Shown piece after piece: positions 55,600-64,000 of a stretch of 64,000 nt of DNA (positions are counted from its first letter, which is position 1; each line of letters opens with the position of its first letter). Source of the stretch: Pseudocercospora fijiensis CIRAD86 (lineage: Eukaryota > Ascomycota > Dothideomycetes > Mycosphaerellales > Mycosphaerellaceae); NCBI RefSeq assembly GCF_000340215.1, contig NW_006921539.1, positions 1,746,507-1,810,506 of the forward strand. The letters run 5' to 3'. Made by a program: the position numbers and the translations under genes. The notes under the pieces were generated by a model, which saw only the letters and a list, made by a program, of their open reading frames with translations, did not search any database and had not been told where the DNA came from.

Positions 55600-58500
55600 A
55601 AGCCTCCTACCGAAAGTCGGTAAGCATATCGTAGCTACTAGCCTTACAGACAACAGGCTCGCTCGAATCCTTATCGACCTAGGCTATACGTCTATATGCT
55701 CGCATCCGCGATAGGCTAAACTGTTATCTAATCGTACCCGCCTACCTCGTCCGCTAGGCATTAATAATTACAAGCAAGCCGGAAGTAGCTAGATTAAGCA
55801 AGTCTTGTATACCGAGTTAGACCTTAACGGTATAAAGGAGAAAATTAACGTATAGGTTACCGATATTAGCTAGTACGACTTTATCCTTAGCGTCGACTAG
55901 TAAACTAGACATCGACCTACCGATATCGACTAAGCAGTAGGCATTATTACTCTCCGGTCGGGCTATTAGTTTAAATGTGAAACTATAGACTATAGTCTAG
56001 TATTTACGACGCCCTCCTTTACCTCCGACATATACGCCCCTTAGGCATAGTTAATACCGCAGATCGCTAACATAACTATTAGTAAGGCTTATTTCGAAGA
56101 CAAGGAAGATTCCGGCTACCTTATATAGGGCTTTACTGACTCTTCGTACTCTGTTAACGATGCTATTGCAGTAGTCGCGATCTACGCTTGCTCCCTATTA
56201 TCCGAAGATGTAGGCATTTATATAAAGGGTAAAGCGCCTATCGACGAGATATCCGTTAAACAACTCCTCCCGCTAGAGTTCTAAGAATACTAGGACTGCT
56301 TCTAGCAAGAACGAGCTAAGAAGCTACCGCCCTATCGAGAAGGTATCGATCTTACTATCGACTTCTAAGAAGGAGCTAAGCTGCCCTTCTCTAGACCGAG
56401 ACCGGCAAGCGGCTAAGAGAATATAGTAATTAAGAAGCACGTTAACGACTTAAAAGCTAACGGTACGATTAGAGAGGCGGCGCCCTGTATAGCCTTACCG
56501 GTCCTTATCGTTAAGAAGCCTAGTAGAGGTCTCCGAGTTTGCGTCGACTATAGAGCAATTAATAAGATCACCCTAAAGGATAGGTATCCTATTCTACAGA
56601 TTAGAGAGACCCTAGTACGTATAGTACGAGCTAAGTAGTTTACTGTTCTCGATATTATCGCAGCTTTTAATATAATCCGCATTAAGGCCGGTAATAAGTA
56701 GAAGACCGCGTTCACTACGAGGTACGGTATATACGAGTATCTAGTAGTTCCCTTTAGACTCTGTAATACGCCTGCAGCCTTTTAACGATATATTAACAAG
56801 GCCCTCTTCGAATTCCTCGACGAGTTCTGTTTAGCGTACCTCGACGATACCGTTATCTTTACGGATAGAGAGAGAGACTTGCATATATAGTATATAAAGG
56901 CCGTACTTTAACGCTTCCGCGAATACGAACTTCCGATCGATATCTTTAAGAGCAAGTTCTTCGCTAAGGAAGTTAAATACCTAGGCATTATTATTACATC
57001 CGAGGGTCTTAAGATAGACCTAGCTAAGGTAAAGGCTATACTTAACTAGGCTACGCCTCGTAACATTAAGGACGTTCTCGCCTTCCTAGGTATAGCTAAC
57101 TTCTACCGAAGATTCATCGCATCCTTCTCTAAGATCGTAATGCCTATAATAGCACTTACTAAAGGCATGAACTCTAAGGATCTAAAGCAACGAACGCTAT
57201 TCGTTTAGACTGCTAGGTACTAGACTGCTTTTAAGACCTTAAAAGCTACCTTTACAAGAGCACTAGTGCTAATACATTATAATCTAGAGAAACCCTATAC
57301 CGTAGAAGCCGATTTATCCGATAGGGTTACCGGCGGCGTGCTCTTACAACCGAATGCCGATAGAATCCTCTTGCTAGTTGCATTCTATTCTAAGAAGATA
57401 TTACCCGCCGAGTGCAATTACGAGATCTACGATAAGGAGTTAATAGCAATTGTTAGAGCATTCGAAGAATAGAGGCCCGAGCTAATAGGGAGTAAATATA
57501 TCATTAAAGTGCTTACTAACTATCGCACCCTCTAATACTTTATAACTACTAAACAGCTAAACCGCCGTTAAGTAAGGTAGAGCGAGTTCCTCTCTACTTT
57601 TAGGTTCAAGATCGACTATAGGCTAGGCAAGCAGAATATCAAAGCTAACGCCCTTATACGCCGAGCTTAGGACTAAGACGCTACTAATAATGTACGAAAT
57701 AGACAACAAGTCGTTCTTAAGCCTCACAATATCTCGGAAGGCATAGCGCAGCTATAAGTAGCCTACTTAACAATCGATGTTTCCGAAGCCGCGAATCTAG
57801 TATATAATTAGTACTATCTTGCATTAGCCGCCTTAGAGGTAATTAACGTCGGCGATAATACATCCTTCGAAGAACTTATTAAGGCCGCGTACGACGATGA
57901 TCTATTAGCGATAGCAATCCGCGAAGCCCTCGCCGTAGACAAAGACCGCATTAGTCCTACGGTTCTCGCTAAGCTTAACGCAGGCATTTCCTTAGTCGAT
58001 TGTCGTATCGATAATAAAGGCTATATACGTATCCGCAATAAGATCTACGTACCGGACGGCGACCTGCGCTAAGAAGTTATGCGTATATATTATAACGAGC
58101 CTACTATAGGGCACCTAGGCCGCGAAAAAACTTACGAGTTGGTTTCACGAGACTACTACTAGCCCGGAATGTATAACAATATCCGCAGATATGTCTACGC
58201 CTACGCTACCTACCGCCGCATTAAGACCTAGCATAATTAGTTCTAAGGCAATCTCCGACAGCTTCCTCTTCTAGACGGTATTTAGACGTAGGTTACACTA
58301 GACTATATCGTTAAGCTGCTACCTAGCCTGTCTCGCTTAGACAATAATACCTACGAGAATCTGCTTACCGCAACCTGTCGCCTCTCGAAACGTAAGCGCT
58401 TTATGCTAGCGAAGGACATAACCGCGGAATACGCTAGTAACCTCTAGTATTAGTACATATAGCGAGATATCGGACATATAGACGTTTTCTATAGCGATCG

Positions 58501-59420
58501 CGGGTTATAGTAGACATTAACGTTCTTTAGTCGCCTTATACGCAATGTCGGCACTAAGCAGCGTATGTCTACTGCCTTCTATCCTACTACCGACGGTTAG
58601 TTAGAAAACACTAATAAGGAGCTCGAGCAGTACCTCCGCGTATATATTAACTATACCTAAGACGACTAGGTTAACTAGATCCCGAACGTAGAATTCGCCG
58701 CTAACAGTATTCAATCTAGTACTACCGGAGTTAGTAGATTCTTTGCTACTACTAGCCGCAATCCTCGCATACGATTATTAGCCGCTAAGCTTATAAAACT
58801 GGACCTACCCGCGGCTAGTCCCGCGCGTACGTCCGAGCTTAAAGCTAATAAATTTGCGAAACAAATAGAGCTTCTATACGAACACCTTATTACTCAAATG
58901 CGATATGCCTAAGCACGTATAGCCGCCGCTAACGATAAAGCAAGGAGATATAGTCCCGCACGCGCCTACAAGATCGGCGATAAGGTATAGCTCGACACCC
59001 GCAATATTTAGACTAAATGCCTAGTAAAGAAGCTCGACTATAAGTATATAGGTCCGTTCGAAATCACCCGAGTAATCGCTTTAGATATATATTAACTAGC
59101 CTTGCCTAACACTATACGCATCTACGATCGCTTCTATACCTTACTCCTACGCCTCGATAACGGCAACCTATATCTGAACTAAACCGATACCGAGCTACCG
59201 CTAGAAGCAGACGAACAAGGTAAAGAACGATAGAAAGTAGACAAAGTTGTTACTAGTCGATAGAAGAACAGCCGTAGTAAGAAAGAAGTTGTTTATATAG
59301 TATAGTAGGCAGGAGGTGCGCTAACGGACAATAAGTACACGAAGGACCTAAAGGGCACCGTAGAGGACGCTATCGCTAACTAGTATTACGATAACCCTCG
59401 TACCGTAGGGCCTATACTAG
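55600..59420 (+). pseudogene. pol of chromovirus 2 (PR-RT-RNaseH-INT-chromo-like), broken
   Basis: In one frame: a protease-like LIDLGYTSIC near 55670 (LIDSG expected); RT with ALPVLIVKKPSRGLRVCVDY, TVLDIIAAFN, TTRYGIYEYLVVPF and YLDD at 56837-56848; [12 protein letters not shown]; and RNase H (57266-57472, open for 68 codons: YTVEADLSDRVTGGVL, with AFYSKKILPAECNYEIYDKE). The integrase begins with GHLGREKTYELVSRDYY and keeps FYSDRG and STAFYPTTDG. A chromo-like tail lies near 59230-59410 (RSKKEVVYIV, DAIAN, DNPRTVGP). Numerous TAG codons interrupt it. Confidence 0.82.
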
Positions 59421-59778
59421 GCTAGAAGAAGCTAGCAGGCTAGATACTATACGAGCCGATTAAGAAGCTGCCGCCGGCCGCAGCACCTCGCCGCTTAGTA
59501 CGCAATATACCTTCCGCTTAACCCGTCCGCCGAAGTATTAAACACCTTACTAGTATAGCCCTCCGGTATAGCTCTTCTAGACTCTAGCTAAGGCTCTAAC
59601 TATAAGGGACTATATACACCTCTCGTATCGTCCGTAGGATACCGCACTATCGCACTTACTTACTACTTTGCCGCCTAGCGCCGCCGCTAGCGCCGCTTCT
59701 AACGACAAGTATAACGATTTGTACAATATCTCTTTGCTTTTACAAGCGTCGCAATACCTCCGCTTAAGGGGGGGGTAG

Positions 59779-59923
59779 TGTTACGGGGTAACCCTCCTAT
59801 TCCTAGTTAAGGATGCCTTAGGTATCAAGTCTTAGCGCTATAGTTTTTACGCTTCTCGCGCGCCTCTCGTAGATAGACATCTTCGAGAACTCGTTTTGAA
59901 CCATTTAGTTGCCGCCCTTAACA
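59779..59923 (+). repeat. 3' LTR of chromovirus 2
   Basis: Direct copy of the 5' LTR, starting TGTTACGGGGTAACCC, preceded by a purine tract and followed by the AACGT duplication. Confidence 0.94.
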
Positions 59924-59928
59924 AACGT

Positions 59929-61790
59929 TTACCTAGTCTTCTTTAGTAAAGTATTAATAGAATTAAGCCTATTCGAGGCGTAGGCGTCGAATACAGTCGT
60001 TATAGAAGGGCCGAGGGCGTATAACGTAGCGGCGATAACTATACCTTCTATAGATACAAGAGACGGTTATAGGACTGTAATTTAAACCGAGTAAGTCTCT
60101 AACTTCCGTCTAAGTTATACGACGAGTTGTAGCGTTCTAAGTAATATAGTCGACGATAAGGCGCTCTTAGGTGTCTATATAGAGCCTGCAGCTACGTCGT
60201 CGAGTTAGTACGTAGGTAAGGGCAATCTCTCGAGGAATAGGGCGCGAATAGTCGAATTCGTTAATTCGGTAGGCTTAGTAGCGCCTAGGAGTAAAAGGCT
60301 TATAAACGATATAATAGATAGTCGATAATGCCTTACGAGACTACTCTAAGATATAAATAAGCGGCTATTTAGCTATTCGGTGCAGTTGTTTAATAGTAGT
60401 ACGTAGTTTGTATAGAAGCACGGCTCGGTAGTAGACTCGCTATTCGGTAGTTTGTTAGGTCGCGATTTCGTACGTTAGTAATAGCCCTAGCGGTCTAAAA
60501 AGAAGGGATTTAATACTCGGTAGAGTTAACTAGCTAGATAGACGATTTGCAAGTAGTATAGTAGGTAGTGTCGGGTACGATAAATTAGTATATTATATCG
60601 ATAGAAATAGCTAATCGCTTTAGAAGGAGATATTAGAAGTGTTAGAAGAAGCTAGTACCCCGCCTTCGGAGCTTTAATTGAAATTAATTCCGATCTAATA
60701 GGAATCGCCGGGTCCGCGGGCTAATCCGTACTAAGGCTAAGTTATTATCTAAAGATTGAGACTCTTGTTTAGTTAAATCGATAACTTTAACCTATAAACG
60801 ACGTATTTAGCTTAGAAGTTGCTATTTAAGCTTGCGCTACTTTCGAAGTTATATCTCCGACTTATTATACTCTAGCGGACGGTCGTAAATAGGTAGTAGA
60901 ATAGATAGTATGCGGTCGCGCTATTAGATATAGAATTAATAGCATAGAGGGTTATTAAACTATAAAACCTAAGAGCGACGAGATTGCGATAACTACGATA
61001 GAGCTAGCCTTAGTAGACTTCTAGACTAATAAGGCAATAGAGCTAGATTAAATACCGGTATTAAACTAAGTAAATAGATAGAGGGCATAACTAATAGTAT
61101 TAGACTTCTATAGCTACTAATAACGTCGGAAAGTAGGCGTAACTACGCTCTATCTTTCTTACCTTATTTAAGGGCTTTAATAAAAGCTAGACGGCGCTAG
61201 TCTAGTAGACAGTATACCTCTAGAAGATTAGTATATCGTTAATCGCGAAGAGCCGGCGCACTACGAGTACGAATAGCGCTAGAACAACCCCTTCTATAGC
61301 TATACTACGCGTACTACTCGTTAGTATAAGTATATAGCATTGCAAAGGAACGAGAGAGAAGCTAACTATTTAATAGGGGACTCTATATACGTAGATACTA
61401 CCGAAAGCACCTATTTATCGCTAACTACTCCTCCGCGCCTCCTTTATAATTATACTCTCGAATACTATTAATCTAGTATAGACCTACTCCTAATTATATA
61501 ACGACCTTTAGCTTACTTCTAAATTACTCCTTTTTCCTTTCTTTAATATTATAAAAAGCTTATAAAATAATATATTATTAAATCTACTAAAAGATAGTCT
61601 ATATATGCCCTAGATAGTGCCTATACGTAACTTCTAAGCCCTCTAGTCGGAGGAATTAATAGCTAAGCCTTTCTATAGGTACTATACTTAGCCGCGGCGC
61701 TAACACCTCGATTTAGTATAGGATACTGCAATTAGCGGTGCCGGAAGTGCTAATATTATGCACCTTCCAGGGCTCCGGACGCTAACTTTC
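59929..61790 (-). other. Right arm of the Tc1/mariner element
   Basis: About 1.86 kb of the mariner interior. On the minus strand near the junction it encodes TKED-stop-VN, which joins the SDECAI block across the insertion, and further upstream sequence that should be the N-terminal DNA-binding part of the transposase. No intact frame remains; the sequence is heavily TA-rich. Confidence 0.55.
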
Positions 61791-61812
61791 ACTCCGATGT
61801 GCGTTGACGCTG
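61791..61812 (-). repeat. Right terminal inverted repeat of the Tc1/mariner element
   Basis: Exact complement of the left 22-bp repeat, followed by the target dinucleotide TA. Confidence 0.9.
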
Positions 61813-61913
61813 TAGACCAATTCTTAATACCACCTCCGTACCTACCCAAGTCCGAAGAACGCTCAGCAACGCCCGCACGTACCCAAATCCGAACCGACAT
61901 CCCCATCTCTCCT

Positions 61914-63263
61914 CTACCACGCCAAAACCTCCTTCCTCGCATTGCACGCCAGCGAAGCACAAATCTCCAAATCACTATTACTCTCCCCCTCCTTCAATTT
62001 CTGCATCGCCGGATTCAGTTCACGACCTGCCGCCTTCTCCTTATTGAAATGTTCCGTGATGGCCTCGCGACACTGCTGCTGAAAGTAGAGCGGTCCCTTC
62101 TCCCACCGATGATGCAATTCGCCATTCACAAAAACCCCAGCGTTGAGGTTAGACTGTGCTCTCTCGCAAAGGACTTTGTCTTCGCCCATGACGCGAGAAT
62201 ATGTGTCGGCTATGGCGTGGAAATCTTCGTCCGACGAGCTTTTGTTTCGGTAGATTTCGTAGTGCATGACGGACTTGGAAGGGCCACCGGGGAGGAATTT
62301 TTGGATCATCAGGAAGTGTGGCCTAGAGGGATCTAATGTTAGTGGAGGGTGGAGTTGGGATTGGGCATGGATACTTACGAGACTGTCATGGAGGCGTGTG
62401 GGAAATAGTAAGTGCTGTTGCAATCGAATCCTTTCTCTATTTGTTCCTTGGTGGGTGCTTGGTCGTGCTGGAGATGGCCGTTGTCGCCTTCGCAGTTATG
62501 GCTGTCGATTGTGAGGAAAGTTGGGACGTCGGGATGTGTGGTTTTGCAGTGGTAGCATTCGTTGAAGTTGTCCGACGCGATTTTCCAGTTGTAGTCGCCG
62601 TTGAGTTCTGGTTCGATGAATTAGCAAGCGTTCGAATTGCGAGATCAGAGATATAGTGTGCTCACCATAGACATGATCGAGTTCGTAGTTGTCGAAATTG
62701 AACTTTTCGAATCGAGACTGCTTGACGTTCTGCTCGCCGACATCCTGCTCGAAGGAGATTTCTGGTTTCTCGCCCGCATCCATGTTGATCCAGACGAATC
62801 CATTGTCGTCGACGTGAGTGTGGATGGGAAGAAGGCTGTTGTCATCTTTGTTGAAACCCTCGATCTGCTGGTAATCTGGGGCTTTCGCCAGCTTTCCGTT
62901 TAATCCGTACGACCAGCCATGATATCGGCAGGCAAGGATGTTCTTGCGTCCAGACTCCTCTTCAACGACCTTGTAAGCGCGATGTCTGCATACGTTGTGG
63001 AAAGCATTGATCTGATTGTTCCTGTCAACGACGAGGACGAAGTCGTAACCTGCAATCTTGTAGCGAAGGAAATCGCCTGGCTGCTGGAGTCTGGACTTGT
63101 GGGTGATGAAAAGCCAGCGTCTTTGGAAGATTGCACGACGCTCAAGCTCGTACATTTCTTGTGAGGTGTACCATGCTGCAGGAAGTGCTCGCACTGTTCC
63201 GTTCTTCTTTGGCTCTTCGGTTGTGGCCTTGCCACGTCCGAAAAAGTTCATCAAGGATGCCAT
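61914..63263 (-). CDS. Rieske [2Fe-2S] mononuclear-iron oxygenase (choline monooxygenase-like)
   Basis: An oxygenase of the ring-hydroxylating/choline monooxygenase type. 411 residues in three exons: 63263-62666, 62607-62379 and 62322-61914; introns 62608-62665 and 62323-62378. The Rieske motif is Cys92-x-His94 (CRHRAYKV) and Cys112-x2-His115 (CRYHGWSYGLNG). The catalytic iron motif NECYHCKTTHPD (His219, His224) is completed by the first splice. The C-terminal domain contains PHFLMIQKFLPGGPSKSVMHYE. No signal peptide or membrane segment is visible. Fungal relatives act on choline, carnitine or similar trimethylammonium compounds; the substrate cannot be read from sequence. The longer upstream frame to 63491 is unlikely to be coding. 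It starts only about 100 bp from the mariner end on its 3' side. Confidence 0.88.
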
Positions 63264-63751
63264 GATTGTGATGCTGCTTTGTCGAGTGATCTGGGATACA
63301 GAAGAAGTGGATGATGGGGAACGCGATGCAATGCCATAGTGGCCGCTTTTTGGTGTGCTGCTGCCATTGAGGTGCGTATGGACTGGCGCACCTAATTGGG
63401 AACTCGAGAAGGGCCTGATCGAAGACTGAAATAGGAGTGCCGTCGCAGAGATGTCTGGTCTGCTGATGAGGGCCGGCACGTCTCCAGCCAATGCCGGCGG
63501 CGGCGATTACCCAGAGGTTGGCTGATAGCAAGGTCTTGTGACACAATGGTGACCCGAATGCCACGCGAGGCTGTACTCCACACTTTCGCTTTTCCGGGGC
63601 GGACGAAGTCAACCTAATTCCTCGAGAGGGGTCGTCGCTCCATGCATTTACTTACCCCGATAGGAAGTACCTGGAGATTAGAGAACAGGGGGCGAAATCA
63701 GGTAGCATGCAGCCTTGAAGTGGCGGTCTGGGTATCTCAATCATTATGCGG
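63264..63751. other. Upstream region of the Rieske oxygenase gene
   Basis: Probable promoter and leader. The minus-strand frame continues to 63491, but its sequence (Ser/Pro/Arg-rich) does not look like part of the family. Confidence 0.4.
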
Positions 63752-64000
63752 TCAAACGCTCTCATAGCTTCTTCTTTGGTCGTGGGCTTCGTCAACGAGC
63801 CACGCTCGTCTTCCATCTTTTCGTATCGTTGCTCTGAACTCATACTCCTTCCTGAGAAGACGCAACCTGGCATTCCGTGCAGCTGGCTTCTCATATTCGG
63901 AGCCCTCAAAGTCGTCAAGCATCCTAGCTCCAGCTAGATAGCTCATTTTTGCCCCTAATGTATCTGGATGCACAGGTATCTTGGGCTCATGCTTTCGATG
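63752..64000 (-). CDS. Partial hypothetical protein cut by the window edge
   Basis: A minus-strand frame open from the window edge to a stop at 63752 (82 codons). It has a mixed, globular-looking sequence: MSYLAGARMLDDFEG, then ARNARLRLLRKEYEFRATI and GRRAWLVDEAHDQRRSYES. Codon use looks natural. This would be the C-terminus of a gene that continues to the right; I do not recognise it. Confidence 0.4.
   Translation of the reverse strand, partial: HRKHEPKIPVHPDTLGAKMSYLAGARMLDDFEGSEYEKPAARNARLRLLRKEYEFRATIRKDGRRAWLVDEAHDQRRSYESV

Larger units (their letters stand above)
52735..59923 (+). mobile_element. Ty3/Gypsy chromovirus 2, full length, RIP-degraded
   Basis: A 7.19-kb LTR retrotransposon inserted in the mariner transposase gene. 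The LTRs are 145 bp (52735-52879 and 59779-59923), begin TGTTAC and end TAACA. A perfect 5-bp duplication, AACGT, lies at 52730-52734 and 59924-59928. A purine tract (TTAAGGGGGGGGTAG) precedes the 3' LTR. Gag, protease, RT, RNase H, integrase and a chromo-like C-terminus follow in order on the plus strand. Many TAG stops are present, but fewer catalytic changes than in chromovirus 1: the RT box YLDD is intact. It belongs to a different family from chromovirus 1, as LTR sequence and length differ. Confidence 0.92.
51758..61812 (-). mobile_element. Tc1/mariner DNA transposon, split by chromovirus 2
   Basis: Both ends carry the same inverted repeat, CAGCGTCAACGCACATCGGA plus GT (51758-51779 and complement 61791-61812), each bordered by a TA (51756-51757 and 61813-61814), as Tc1/mariner elements leave. 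Without the inserted retrotransposon the element is about 2.86 kb. On the minus strand, 52734-52200 encodes the C-terminal DDE half of a Tc1-like transposase: SDECAI, then DSAPIYRA and LDLNPIENL, with about 35 residues between the second Asp and the Glu. The N-terminal half lies to the right of 59929. Stops (TAG for Trp/Gln) break the frame. Confidence 0.88.

Noticed and set aside
51756..61814. CRISPR-like or other spaced repeats in the right-hand block
   Set aside because: The repeats are explained by LTRs, inverted ends and one two-copy direct repeat; there is no regular spacing, and the host is a eukaryote.
63264..63491. N-terminal extension of the Rieske oxygenase
   Set aside because: The Ser/Pro/Arg-rich extension is unlike the family; MASLMNFFGRGK at 63263 gives the expected length.

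Overview
This is a nuclear segment from a filamentous ascomycete (Pezizomycotina). The gene set points to Dothideomycetes, perhaps Mycosphaerellales, but that placement is inference. The evidence for a fungus is the 46-72 bp introns with GT...AG ends and CTAAC/CTGAC-type branch sites, the fungal forms of MCD4, BUB2, PIM1/Lon and a class 2 dihydroorotate dehydrogenase, and transposons that carry the CpA-to-TpA mutation signature of repeat-induced point mutation (RIP).

Layout. 1-5 kb: a repeat-containing hypothetical gene, then a divergent pair, the complex I 49-kDa subunit (minus) and RNA polymerase I/III subunit AC40 (plus). 5-13.7 kb: sparsely coding, with a 648-bp hAT-like miniature element flanked by 8-bp target duplications, two small hypothetical genes, a degenerate tRNA-like locus and a secreted proteinase-K-type subtilase. 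13.7-27.0 kb: a RIP-degraded minus-strand LINE split by a 7.1-kb Ty3/Gypsy chromovirus with LTRs and a 5-bp target duplication. 27-51.5 kb: a gene-rich block with DHODH, a three-exon small secreted cysteine-rich protein, the TBC-domain GAP BUB2, a SulP sulfate permease, two hypothetical genes, MCD4 (GPI ethanolamine-phosphate transferase 1) and mitochondrial Lon protease. 51.76-61.81 kb: a Tc1/mariner element with intact inverted ends, split by a second 7.2-kb chromovirus with perfect 5-bp duplications. 61.9-64 kb: a Rieske mononuclear-iron oxygenase and the end of an unidentified gene at the right edge.

The genes do not form an obvious cluster or pathway; this is an ordinary housekeeping neighbourhood broken up by two nested, RIP-silenced transposon blocks. 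The points most worth a second look are the two nested insertions with target duplications, the 769-bp MCD4 intron that holds a 185-codon open frame, a 145-residue disordered insertion in DHODH, the 17-nt last exon plus 20-nt homopolymer at the end of the 49-kDa subunit gene, and the two small secreted-protein loci. I did not find a clear, previously undescribed system.
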